Positions 8,576-16,915 of a DNA stretch of 64,000 bases are shown piece after piece. The notes below the pieces were generated by a model. That model had not been told where the DNA came from. It did no database searches and saw nothing but the letters and a program-made list of their open reading frames with translations. Origin of the DNA: CANJDH01 sp031430015 (lineage in GTDB: Bacteria; Pseudomonadota; Gammaproteobacteria; Burkholderiales; JAEUOS01); assembly GCA_031430015.1 (NCBI GenBank), contig JANPAR010000221.1, positions 1 through 64,000 of the forward strand. The letters are read 5' to 3'. Position 1 is the stretch's first letter, and each line of letters starts with the position of its first letter. Position numbers and translations under genes: made by a program.

Positions 8576-9778
8576 ATGCCCGCCATGGAACCCCTCGCCG
8601 CTTCCCTGCTCCCGGCCGGCGTCCGCTCACGATTCATTGCCGGCATCAACGGGCTGACGATGCATGTACTCGAAGCGGGCTTTGAAACCCCCAACCGCCC
8701 TTGCTCGCTGTTGCTGCATGGCTTCCCCGAACTCGCCTACAGCTGGCGCGAGGTGATGCCCGCTCTGGCAGCGGCGGGTTATCACGTCATTGCTCCCGAC
8801 CAGCGCGGCTATGGCCGTACCACGGGATGGAGCAGCGATTTTGACGGCGACCTCGCCTCGTTCCGCGTGCTCAACCTGGTGCGCGATGCGCTCGCGCTGG
8901 TGGCGGCGTTCGGATACAAACAAGTGGACGTTGTGGGGCACGACTTCGGCTCGCGCGTGGCGGCGTGGTGTGCGCTGACGCGGCCCGATGTATTTCGCTC
9001 TGTCGTGTTGATGAGTGCGCCGTTTGAAGGCGCGCCGGGGTTGCCCTTCGAGACCGTGGGCGGTGCAGCGCAGCCCGAACCGAAATCGGTCGCCATTGGC
9101 CGCACTCTAGACGCCTTGGCAAAGCTGCCGCGCCCGCGCAAGCATTACCAGTGGTACTACTCGACGCGCGAGGCCAACGCCAACATGCAGCACGCGCCAC
9201 AAGGCGTGCATGCCTTCCTGCGTGCCTACTATCACCACAAGAGTGCGGACTGGAAACAGAACCAGCCGTACCCGCTCAAGGAGTGGAGCGCGACTGAACT
9301 CGCCAAGCTGCCGACCTACTACGTGATGGATCAGGCGCAGGGCATGGCGGAAACCGTCGCGGCCGAAATGCCGTCTGCCGCTGCGATTGCGGCATGCCAG
9401 TGGTTGCCTGATCACGAACTCGCGGTCTACAGCGGCGAGTACGGGCGAACCGGCTTTCAGGGCGGCCTGCAGTGGTACCGCTGCGGCACCGAGCCTGCGC
9501 AGTCGGCAGAACTGACGCTATTTGCCGGGCGCACGATTGATATACCGTCGATGTTCATCGCAGGCAAAAGCGATTGGGGCACGCACCAAAACCCCGGCGC
9601 GTTCGAGCGCATGCAGGGCACGTCCTGCACGCAGATGCACGAGTGCCATCTGATCGACGCTGCGGGGCATTGGGTGCAGCAGGAGCAGCCGGTCGAAACC
9701 ACGCGCCTGCTGCTGGCGTTTTTGCGCAGCCACGGCGCGGCGGCTGGTGCAACCGGCAGTGTGCCTCGCGGTGTTTGA
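8576..9778 (+). CDS. Epoxide hydrolase-like alpha/beta hydrolase
   Basis: From the ATG at 8576 this is a protein of about 400 residues; a second ATG at 8585 is equally possible. It has the oxyanion motif LLLHGFPE, then APDQRGYGRT, and the nucleophile elbow VVGHDFGSR with Asp where lipases have Ser. That Asp, with Asp in KSDWGTHQNP and His in AAGHWVQQEQP, is the arrangement of soluble epoxide hydrolases and haloalkane dehalogenases. The cap region contains aromatic residues such as HYQWYYS that could supply the epoxide-activating Tyr. There is no signal peptide, so it is cytoplasmic. The substrate is unknown. Confidence 0.85.
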   Translation: MPAMEPLAASLLPAGVRSRFIAGINGLTMHVLEAGFETPNRPCSLLLHGFPELAYSWREVMPALAAAGYHVIAPDQRGYGRTTGWSSDFDGDLASFRVLNLVRDALALVAAFGYKQVDVVGHDFGSRVAAWCALTRPDVFRSVVLMSAPFEGAPGLPFETVGGAAQPEPKSVAIGRTLDALAKLPRPRKHYQWYYSTREANANMQHAPQGVHAFLRAYYHHKSADWKQNQPYPLKEWSATELAKLPTYYVMDQAQGMAETVAAEMPSAAAIAACQWLPDHELAVYSGEYGRTGFQGGLQWYRCGTEPAQSAELTLFAGRTIDIPSMFIAGKSDWGTHQNPGAFERMQGTSCTQMHECHLIDAAGHWVQQEQPVETTRLLLAFLRSHGAAAGATGSVPRGV

Positions 9779-9822
9779 CCGCGCGCACGGCAGTGCATAA
9801 TGCGTATCGGATAACAGCCTAA

Positions 9823-9844
9823 GAGCCGCTCCCACCAACGCTTC
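9823..9844 (+). repeat. Dispersed intergenic repeat copy
   Basis: GAGCCGCTCCCACCAACGCT matches the repeat core closely. It lies between the epoxide-hydrolase-like gene and the next Bug gene, about 35 bases before the latter's start. Confidence 0.7.
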
Positions 9845-9878
9845 TCAACGGGTTTTCAGAAATCACCGGAGCTTGCCA

Positions 9879-10862
9879 GTGTCACTTCACCGTCTTGTTT
9901 TTGTGCTCGCTGCGTATACGACCGCATTCTGCAGCGCCGCGTTTTCCTTGAGCGCGCAGGCGGCCTGGCCCGAGAAGACCATCCGCATCGTTGTGCCCTA
10001 TCCGCCCGGCGGCACCACCGACATCCTCACGCGTCTGGTGGCGCAAAAGCTCGGCGAGTCGCTCAGGCAATCAGTGCTGGTGGACAACCGCGCGGGTGGC
10101 GCGGCGATGATCGGCAGCGACATCGTGGCCAAGGCCGCACCCGATGGTTACACCCTGCTGTCAACTGGTGCCGGCCCGCACGTCATCAATGTCAGCCTGT
10201 TTCCGAAAATTCCGTATGACCCCTTGAAGGACTTCGCCTCGATCACGCTGATGTCGATCAACCCGTTGCTGATGGTGGTGCCGGCCAACCTGCCCGTCGG
10301 CACGGCCCAGGAATTCATGACCTGGGTGCGAAACAACAAGGACAAGGCAAACTACTGTTCGATCGGTGCCGGCTCGCCATCGCATCTGGCGGCGGAGCTT
10401 TTCAAATCGATGGCGAATATCGAGATGACGCATATCCCCTATAGCGGCAGTGGCCCGGCCATCATCGCCACCATCGGCGCCAACTGCGCGGTGCTGTTTG
10501 ACAGCGTGCTCTCCTCTGGCCCGCACGTAAAGTCCGGAAAACTGAAGGTGCTCGCCACCGGCAACAAGCAGCGCCTGCCGTCATGGCCGAATGTGCCCGC
10601 GCTCAATGAATCGGGCTTGCCCGGTTTTGAAGGATTCACTTGGGGCGCCTTGCTGGCACCCGCAGGCACACCGCAGGACGTTCTGGACAAGCTCAATGCC
10701 GAAATGGCAAAAATATTTGCAATGCCTGACGTGCGCCAGAAAGTGGAAGACCTCGGCGCCTTGCCGGGCGGTGGCAGTGCAGCCGAACTTGACGCATTCA
10801 GCCGCTCCGAAATGCGCAAGTGGGCCAAGGTCATCAAGGATGGCAATATCAAACCCGATTAA
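9879..10862 (+). CDS. Bug/TctC-family periplasmic solute receptor
   Basis: This receptor is about 327 residues long, with a signal peptide ending near SAQA-AWPEK. The family signatures are IRIVVPYPPGGTTDIL, DNRAGGAAM, KAAPDGYTLL, PYDPLKDF and a C-terminal MRKWAKVIKDGNIK. I prefer a GTG start at 9879, spaced seven bases from GGAG; a TTG at 9873 is too close to that motif. A TfdA/TauD-type dioxygenase gene follows 16 bases downstream and then an exported Rid-family gene. The ligand is probably the acid or sulfonate processed by the dioxygenase, but this is inference. Confidence 0.9.
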   Translation: MSLHRLVFVLAAYTTAFCSAAFSLSAQAAWPEKTIRIVVPYPPGGTTDILTRLVAQKLGESLRQSVLVDNRAGGAAMIGSDIVAKAAPDGYTLLSTGAGPHVINVSLFPKIPYDPLKDFASITLMSINPLLMVVPANLPVGTAQEFMTWVRNNKDKANYCSIGAGSPSHLAAELFKSMANIEMTHIPYSGSGPAIIATIGANCAVLFDSVLSSGPHVKSGKLKVLATGNKQRLPSWPNVPALNESGLPGFEGFTWGALLAPAGTPQDVLDKLNAEMAKIFAMPDVRQKVEDLGALPGGGSAAELDAFSRSEMRKWAKVIKDGNIKPD

Positions 10863-10878
10863 GCAAGGAGGACGCCCC

Positions 10879-11757
10879 ATGACCATCACATTCAGGCCGC
10901 TGCACCCGACGTTCGTGGCCGAGGTCAGCCCGATAGACTTGCGTACCGTGACCGACGCCGCCACGCTTGAAGCGATTCGTGGCGGCATGGACAAGTACAA
11001 CGTGCTGGTGTTTCGCAACCAGCCCTTCACCGACGACGAGCAACTCGATTTCGCGCAGCGCTTCGACGGTCGGCTGCACGCCAAGACCTCCACTTCGGTG
11101 CTGGTGAAAAACCGCTTTGGCAACGAAGCCCTCTCCGACATTTCCAATGTTGGCGCCGATGGCCAGCTGCTCTCCCCAGACGACCGCCGGCGCATGACCG
11201 GCCTTGCCAATCGCCTGTGGCACGCCGACGCCACGTTTGTCGACCCCGCCGGGCGCTACTCGATGCTGTCAGCGCGCGTCGTGCCGCCGGTCGCGGCCGA
11301 CACCGAGTTTGCTGATATGTGCGGCGCCTACGATGCACTCGACGACGAAACCAAAACCACGATCGCCGGCCTCAAGGTGCATCACTCGATTGCCTATTCA
11401 CGCGAAGTGCTCGGCTTTGAATTTGCGCCGGCCGAAAAGGAACAGCTCAAGGGCGCCGTGCATCCGCTGGTACGAGACTTCCCGCGCACCGGGCGCAAAT
11501 CGCTCTACCTCGCCGCGCACGCCTCGTCGATCATCGACATGCGCGTACCGGAAGGCCGCCTGTTGCTGCGTGACCTGATGGAGCACGCCACGCGACCGCG
11601 CTTTGTCTATAGCCATCACTGGAAGGTCGGTGACTTCGTCATCTGGGACAACCGCACTACCATGCATCGCGCGCGCCCCTTCGACGACTCCAAATACCGC
11701 CGCGAATTGCGCCGCACCACCACGCTCGACCTGCCGCTGCAGCCGCTGGCCGCCTGA
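10879..11757 (+). CDS. TfdA/TauD-family 2-oxoglutarate-dependent dioxygenase
   Basis: This 292-residue Fe(II)/2-oxoglutarate dioxygenase has the facial triad H115-x-D117 (WHADATF) and distal His263 (TTMHRARPFD). The 2-oxoglutarate-binding arginine is in YRRELRRTT. Members hydroxylate and cleave taurine, alkyl sulfates or aryloxyalkanoates such as 2,4-D, and the sequence does not decide between them. AAGGAGG precedes the ATG, and the gene is 16 bases after a Bug receptor in the same direction. The pair looks like import and oxidation of one compound. There is no signal peptide. Confidence 0.9.
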   Translation: MTITFRPLHPTFVAEVSPIDLRTVTDAATLEAIRGGMDKYNVLVFRNQPFTDDEQLDFAQRFDGRLHAKTSTSVLVKNRFGNEALSDISNVGADGQLLSPDDRRRMTGLANRLWHADATFVDPAGRYSMLSARVVPPVAADTEFADMCGAYDALDDETKTTIAGLKVHHSIAYSREVLGFEFAPAEKEQLKGAVHPLVRDFPRTGRKSLYLAAHASSIIDMRVPEGRLLLRDLMEHATRPRFVYSHHWKVGDFVIWDNRTTMHRARPFDDSKYRRELRRTTTLDLPLQPLAA

Positions 11758-11797
11758 AACACTTTTCCCCGTCACGCTCACCCACTCAGGAGTATTC

Positions 11798-12304
11798 ATG
11801 AAACGCCTCACCGTTACCCTGCTTGCCACCCTCGTTGCCGCACTGCCGCTCGCCGCCGGCGCTGCCGAATACATGGAGAAGACGCCGTTCCAGCTCGCGC
11901 GCGCGTTCTCGCCCGGCGTCATCACCGAAGGCGGCAAGATCGTCTGGGTGGCCGGCCAGACCGCCACGCGCGACAATGACGGCAAGGACATCTCCAACAA
12001 TTTCGAGGCGCAGGTCAAGCAGACTTTCTCGCAGGTCGATCAGGTTCTGAAGCGCGCTGGCGGCAGCCTCGCCAACGTCGTGCAGATGACGGTGTTCATC
12101 AAGGAATCGCGCTATGGCGACCGCTTTGTCGAGATGCGCAAGGACATGTTCCAGAATGGCAACTATCCCGGCAGCGCCCTCATTACGGTGACCAACTTTG
12201 CGCGCCCCGGCATCGAGATCGAGATCCAGGCGGTTGGCGTGGTCGGTGACCGCTGCTCAACCGAGAACCCGTGCTCGGCCGAAGGCATGGCGAAGAAGAA
12301 GTAA
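11798..12304 (+). CDS. Exported Rid-family (YjgF/RidA-like) protein
   Basis: This 168-residue protein begins with a signal peptide (MKRLTVTLLATLVAALPLAA), and a complete Rid domain follows. Rid features include AFSPGVITEGGKIVWVAGQT, VVQMTVFIKE and RPGIEIEIQAVGV, which carries the Arg and Glu equivalent to the catalytic pair of RidA. Cytoplasmic RidA deaminates reactive enamines and imines; a periplasmic version is less usual and may act on a different imine. The C-terminus adds a short segment with two cysteines (CSTENPC) that could form a disulfide. It is probably in one operon with the Bug and dioxygenase genes upstream. Confidence 0.88.
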   Translation: MKRLTVTLLATLVAALPLAAGAAEYMEKTPFQLARAFSPGVITEGGKIVWVAGQTATRDNDGKDISNNFEAQVKQTFSQVDQVLKRAGGSLANVVQMTVFIKESRYGDRFVEMRKDMFQNGNYPGSALITVTNFARPGIEIEIQAVGVVGDRCSTENPCSAEGMAKKK

Positions 12305-12353
12305 GTCCTGCGCGGCGGGCAGGCTGCGGCCTGCCGCGCCGTGCAGCGCCGCG

Positions 12354-13541
12354 CTATTTGAGGTTGCGCGCCAGCCAGGGCACGACTACTTCGGCAAAGA
12401 TGCGCGTGTCCGGCCAGCCTGGGCCGCGCCCGATGTGCCCGCCACCGGGATTGACCCACGCTTCCTTGACCGAGCCGCTGCGCATCATCACGTAGAGATC
12501 GTCGATCGGCACCTGCGAATCCTTCTCGCCATTGACCAGCAGCATCGGTGCCGAGGGCTTGTCGAGCAAACCGACTGCCTTCAAGGACATGCGCGGCCCA
12601 TATGCGAGAAACTGCTCCAGGTCAGTCGCACCATACACACCGGCGCGCGCGGCGAAAAGATCGAACAGGTACTCGCGCGTCCCAAGGGCCTTGGTCTGCC
12701 ATTCGCGGCTGAAATAGGCATCCACGGGCCCGGCCCAGTTCACCGATGCGCGCAGCCGGTCCTTCTCGACGATGCCGACGCGCGCGGCCCAGTGCCCGCC
12801 CCACGACACCCCCATCATGCCAATGCGCTTGGGGTCAACATCCTTGCGGCTGTTCAGATAGTCGAGCACGCCCGCAAAAATGCGCTCGGCACCAACGTCA
12901 ATGCGGATCGGCGATTCTCCCGTGCCGGGCATGTCGAGCGCCATGTAGCCCAGACCCGCTGCAATATAGCCGGGCCCATACTGTTCGACCACATATTCCT
13001 TGTAGCTGTCGAGCCCGCCGACACTCATGACCACCGGCACTGGCCCGGCAGCCTTGGGCAACTGCAGGTAGCCGACGATCTCCTTGCCCTCGAACGGGAT
13101 GCGCACCACCTCAATGGCCGGGCTCGCAAAGCGCGCAAAACCGCGAAAGGCTTCGGCACCGAGGCGATAGGCGTCGCGCTTGCCTGCAGAATTCTGCGTC
13201 GGCCACGCGCCAAAGCTGAAGTAACGCCACGCGTCCAGATAGGTCTCGCGCGCCTTGGCAGGATCGCTCTCGGCAGCGCGTGCCGCCGCCATGTGGCGAT
13301 TGCCTTGCGTGATCCACGAGCGCGCCCATTCGTCGCGGTCGAGCGATGCGATGCGCGACAGCACTTCGCGCACCTCTTCCTTGTTGTAGCCGGTCAGCGG
13401 ATAGGCATTGCGATTGACGCGGTCCTGCACCGCCTCCTTGAGTTCAGGCCAGGTGCGCGACGGGGCGATTTGTGCTTGCGCCGGCATCGCCAGCGCCAGC
13501 AGGAGCGGCGCGATGCAACGATTGAGCAGATTTAACTTCAT
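12354..13541 (-). CDS. Exported FrsA/esterase-like alpha/beta hydrolase
   Basis: This 395-residue protein has a signal peptide ending near AMPAQA-QIAP. An N-terminal helical part of about 130 residues precedes an alpha/beta hydrolase core. Visible motifs are PVVMSVGGLDSYKE, DMPGTGES, the nucleophile elbow GVSWGGH, an Asp in VNGEKDSQVP and a His in NPGGGHIG. The layout resembles the FrsA/DUF1100 esterases. AGGAG lies before the ATG. It is convergent with the Rid gene; the 49 bases between them are a GC-rich, partly self-complementary stretch that may end both transcripts. The ester substrate is unknown. Confidence 0.87.
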   Translation of the reverse strand: MKLNLLNRCIAPLLLALAMPAQAQIAPSRTWPELKEAVQDRVNRNAYPLTGYNKEEVREVLSRIASLDRDEWARSWITQGNRHMAAARAAESDPAKARETYLDAWRYFSFGAWPTQNSAGKRDAYRLGAEAFRGFARFASPAIEVVRIPFEGKEIVGYLQLPKAAGPVPVVMSVGGLDSYKEYVVEQYGPGYIAAGLGYMALDMPGTGESPIRIDVGAERIFAGVLDYLNSRKDVDPKRIGMMGVSWGGHWAARVGIVEKDRLRASVNWAGPVDAYFSREWQTKALGTREYLFDLFAARAGVYGATDLEQFLAYGPRMSLKAVGLLDKPSAPMLLVNGEKDSQVPIDDLYVMMRSGSVKEAWVNPGGGHIGRGPGWPDTRIFAEVVVPWLARNLK

Positions 13542-13736
13542 GATGTCTCCTGTCAGGGGCCGGGCGCGCCAGTGCAGCGAGGTTGGCGGGTATCACGCAG
13601 CGCAAGCGTGATTCTAAGCCGCGCCGACACCTGCGCCACTGCGGCGCAATGCCATAATGCCGCTGCCCGATCGGGGGCGGCCGCTGCCGATACAGGTAGC
13701 GGTACAAGAAGGTCACTCGACCAAAGGAGACTGAAC

Positions 13737-14864
13737 ATGGCTACTCGCAGGGACTTCATCCGCGGCACAATTGCTTCGGGCATCACGTTTTGCACCTGTC
13801 CGCTGATTGAGGGCGCACATGCGCAAAGTTCGCACAAGCATCCCAAGCTCGGCACCAAGCACAAACCGGTCATGTTCAACGGCAAGCGCGTCAAGACCAT
13901 TGACGTGCATGCGCACTGCTATTTTCAGGACGTGGTTGATCTGATGGGGGCCGACGCCAAGGCGGTGATGCCGCCGGTCAAAGGCGTGCCCGAGCATTTC
14001 ATTCCTGCCAGTGACAAGGCTGCGGTCGAGGGCAGGCTCGCGGCGATGGATGCAATGGGGCTCGACATGCAGATTCTGTCGGTCAATCCCTTCTGGTATG
14101 GCAAGGATCGCGACACCGCTGCCGCCATTGTCAAACTCAACAACGAGCGTCTTGCCGAAGTGAGCGCGGCCTACCCCAAGCGGCTTGGCGCCTTCGCGTC
14201 ACTCGCGCTGCAGTTCCCCGACCTCGCGGTGCAGCAGCTTGAAGAGGCAGTGAAGAAACAGGGCCTGCGCGGCGCGGCGATTGGCGGCAGTGTGCGCGGC
14301 GAAGATTTTTTCAACGAACGGTTTCATCCGGTATGGGCCAAGGCCGAAGAACTCGGCGCGGTGCTGTTCATCCACCCGCAGAGCACGCCGCAATTGGCGC
14401 CGCGCTTCAAGGGCAATGGCTGGCTCTCGAACACTATCGGCAATCCGCTCGACACCACCATCGCCTTGCAAAAGCTGATCTTCGAAGGCACCCTCGACAA
14501 ATTCCCCGGCCTCAAGATCGTCGCGGCACATGGCGGCGGCTATCTCGGTTCCTACGCGCCGCGCTCGGATCACGCCTGCTTTGTCTCACCGCAAAATTGC
14601 AACCCGGCGATTGTGTTGAAGAAAAAGCCGACCGAGTATCTGAACCAGATTTTCTTCGACGCCCTCGTGTTCACGCCCGAGGCCCTGCGCCATCTGGTCG
14701 CGCAAGTGGGTGCGGGGCAAGTGGTGATCGGCACCGATCATCCGATCCCGTGGGAAGAAAATCCGGTCGACCACGTGATGGCAACGGTGACGCTGACCAT
14801 GGAGCAGCGTGCCGGCATTCTTGGCGGCAACGCGGCGCGTCTGTTCAATATCAAGGAAATCTGA
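13737..14864 (+). CDS. Tat-exported amidohydrolase (ACMSD-like decarboxylase/hydrolase)
   Basis: This 375-residue metal-dependent TIM-barrel protein has an N-terminal twin-arginine signal (TRRDFIRGTIASG). The barrel shows H58-x-H60 (IDVHAHCYF), a His in LFIHPQSTP, another in VAAHGGGYLG and the late Asp in VIGTDHPIPWE. These are the expected zinc ligands of the amidohydrolase_2 family that includes aminocarboxymuconate-semialdehyde decarboxylase. Export through Tat implies folding with metal in the cytoplasm and action in the periplasm. AGGAG precedes the ATG. The neighbours are a secreted esterase and a flavin monooxygenase-like gene. The substrate is unknown. Confidence 0.9.
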   Translation: MATRRDFIRGTIASGITFCTCPLIEGAHAQSSHKHPKLGTKHKPVMFNGKRVKTIDVHAHCYFQDVVDLMGADAKAVMPPVKGVPEHFIPASDKAAVEGRLAAMDAMGLDMQILSVNPFWYGKDRDTAAAIVKLNNERLAEVSAAYPKRLGAFASLALQFPDLAVQQLEEAVKKQGLRGAAIGGSVRGEDFFNERFHPVWAKAEELGAVLFIHPQSTPQLAPRFKGNGWLSNTIGNPLDTTIALQKLIFEGTLDKFPGLKIVAAHGGGYLGSYAPRSDHACFVSPQNCNPAIVLKKKPTEYLNQIFFDALVFTPEALRHLVAQVGAGQVVIGTDHPIPWEENPVDHVMATVTLTMEQRAGILGGNAARLFNIKEI

Positions 14865-14909
14865 GGGCTCGCGGCGCTACTGCGCGCGCGGCAATCCGGA
14901 CGCCGCTGC

Positions 14910-16175
14910 TCAGAAAAAACGCGTATTGGGCGTGAGTCCGAGGTAGTGCTGGCCCGCCGTCTGCAAGTGCATCGAGTGCGACTGCAATTGCTGGGTTACC
15001 GCGCGGATGTCACGCAGGCGCTGCTCGAACGGATTGGCTTCGAATATCGCCGTCGCACCGCAATCGTCATATGCATCATCGGCCACCTTGCGTGCTTCAC
15101 TGACTGCGTAGGTGGACGCTAGCCGCAACGCCACACGCGTGTCGAACGAGTGCACACCCGTGCGCGACACTTCCTCCCACGAGGTGCGCAGAATCTGCAG
15201 CAGCCATGCGCGCATCGACGCCAGACGCGCTTCGGAAGTCGCGACGCGTGCCTGGATCACGCTGTTGTCGCGCAGCAGCGCACCGGCGCTGGCCGGGGTT
15301 TTCTTGCTCGCCAATGCGATGAAGTCATTGAGCATCGCGCGCGCAATGCCAAGCGCGACCGCAGAGAAACCAGCCTGATACGCGACCGAAGGCGAGACGC
15401 GGTACAGCGGCCCGCTTTCACGGCGTTCGGTCTCTTCTTCCGGCACCGCACCGGGCGGCAATTGCTGATCGCGCCCCATGCCGCGCGGCACGATGCAAAA
15501 GGCGGCGGGAACGAACATGTCCTTGACGGTGTAAGTGTCGCTGCCGGTGCCGCGCAAGCCGATCACGTTCCAGCCCGCATCGGTGATGGTGACGTTGCCG
15601 CGCGGAATCAGCGCCGTGCGCTCGACGGGCGAGCCGTCCGGCTTTTTGAGCGGCACGCCCTGCGCATCGCACACATTGCAATGCGCGCCGACCCAAGTCG
15701 CGTGTCGGCTGCCGCTGCCAAAACCCCAGGTGCCGGTCACGCGCCAGCCGCCCTCAACCGGACGCGCATGACAGGGCGCAGCGGGGAATCCCCAGGCAGT
15801 CACCGCACGCGCATCGCCGAACACGGCACGCGCCGCGTCCGGCTCCATGTAGGCGGCGGAGAACGCACACCCATTGCTCTGCGCCACGCTCCACGCTGCA
15901 CTCGCGTCACCTTCGGCGATGGCGAGGATCACTTCGAAAAAGGTAGGCAGATCAAGTTCCGCACCACCCGCATCACCACCAATGGATTGCGGCAAAAACA
16001 TGCGGAACATTTTGGCCTCGTGCAGCGCGTCGAGTACCTCGGGCGGCAATGCCTTGTTGGCGTCGATGCGCGGGCCGGCGGCGGCGAGCAGGGGCGTGAG
16101 CGCGCGCGCCCTCGTGATCCAGTCAGGGCTGTTGGACGTGATGTGTGCGGCGGCGGGGAGGTCTTTGGGATTCAC
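14910..16175 (-). CDS. Acyl-CoA dehydrogenase-fold flavin-dependent monooxygenase
   Basis: The protein has the acyl-CoA dehydrogenase fold of the DszC/HpaB-like monooxygenases. Examples of matching segments are FRMFLPQSIGG, EGDASAAWSVAQ, WRVTGTWGFGSGSRHATWVG, GTGSDTYTVKDMFVP and a C-terminus ending YLGLTPNTRFF. This group uses reduced FMN or FAD to oxygenate rather than dehydrogenate. I prefer a GTG start at 16175 (421 residues). The longer form from a TTG at 16217 has no convincing ribosome site or homology-like N-terminus. No flavin reductase gene is adjacent. The gene is convergent with the amidohydrolase gene. Confidence 0.83.
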   Translation of the reverse strand: MNPKDLPAAAHITSNSPDWITRARALTPLLAAAGPRIDANKALPPEVLDALHEAKMFRMFLPQSIGGDAGGAELDLPTFFEVILAIAEGDASAAWSVAQSNGCAFSAAYMEPDAARAVFGDARAVTAWGFPAAPCHARPVEGGWRVTGTWGFGSGSRHATWVGAHCNVCDAQGVPLKKPDGSPVERTALIPRGNVTITDAGWNVIGLRGTGSDTYTVKDMFVPAAFCIVPRGMGRDQQLPPGAVPEEETERRESGPLYRVSPSVAYQAGFSAVALGIARAMLNDFIALASKKTPASAGALLRDNSVIQARVATSEARLASMRAWLLQILRTSWEEVSRTGVHSFDTRVALRLASTYAVSEARKVADDAYDDCGATAIFEANPFEQRLRDIRAVTQQLQSHSMHLQTAGQHYLGLTPNTRFF

Positions 16176-16345
16176 GGGAAGGATGTCGAAGCGGTAGCAC
16201 GCCAAGCGAGGGAGCAATGGTAAGACATTCTACAAGGCACGGCGCACCGCGATCCGCAGTGCGGGGATTCGCGGCTATGATGCGGCGCGGCGCTTTCAAA
16301 CCGATGTGGATGAAACACCATCAAGTTCTTTTCGAGGACCCATTC

Positions 16346-16906
16346 ATGAGTAATGCAACATCCGCCGTCACACTTCCGCCTGTGCGCCGCCTCGTCACCG
16401 AAGATGACGCCAACGGCCGCTCACGCATTATTGAAGACGCACCGGCCACGGCGATTCGCACCGTCGAAGGCCGGCCCAACTATCGCGCCGTCAACATCTG
16501 GCGCACCGAGGCCGCGCCCGCTCTCGTCAACGCGCCCGATTCGATCCACGACCACAAAGGCATCCTGCCGCCCGGCAACGGCGGCTCGATCCTGCGCATC
16601 ATCGACTACCCGCCGGAGAGCCGCGACATCGCCGAGCGCAATCGTCAGATCGCCGCAACGTTCTCGAGCATCTTTGTCGATGCCGATCACGACAAGCGCG
16701 AAGGCGCGCACCCTGGCATGCATCGCACCGATACGGTGGACTACGCGATCCTTCTCGAAGGCGAAATCTGGGCGGTGATGGACGACAACGAAACCCTGAT
16801 GCGCGCCGGTGATGTGCTGATCCAGCGCGGCACTAATCACGCGTGGGCGAACCGCTCGGACAAAACGGCGCGGATTTGTTTTGTGTTGGTGGATGGCAAG
16901 CGCTGA
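16346..16906 (+). CDS. Cupin-domain protein
   Basis: This 186-residue protein has a C-terminal cupin barrel. Visible cupin pieces are the first motif around HRTDTVDYAILLEGEIW and the second around AGDVLIQRGTNHAWAN, with His residues that could bind a metal. The N-terminal half, with a SIHDHKGILPPGNGGS segment, is conserved-looking but unassigned. Proteins of this type occur beside aromatic and Bug-linked catabolic genes in Burkholderiales and may be isomerases, dioxygenases or sensors. I chose the ATG at 16346, preceded by GAGG; the frame is open upstream. It is convergent with the AtuA-like/Ldh2 fusion gene 9 bases downstream. Confidence 0.82.
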   Translation: MSNATSAVTLPPVRRLVTEDDANGRSRIIEDAPATAIRTVEGRPNYRAVNIWRTEAAPALVNAPDSIHDHKGILPPGNGGSILRIIDYPPESRDIAERNRQIAATFSSIFVDADHDKREGAHPGMHRTDTVDYAILLEGEIWAVMDDNETLMRAGDVLIQRGTNHAWANRSDKTARICFVLVDGKR

Positions 16907-16915
16907 CTCGATCGA

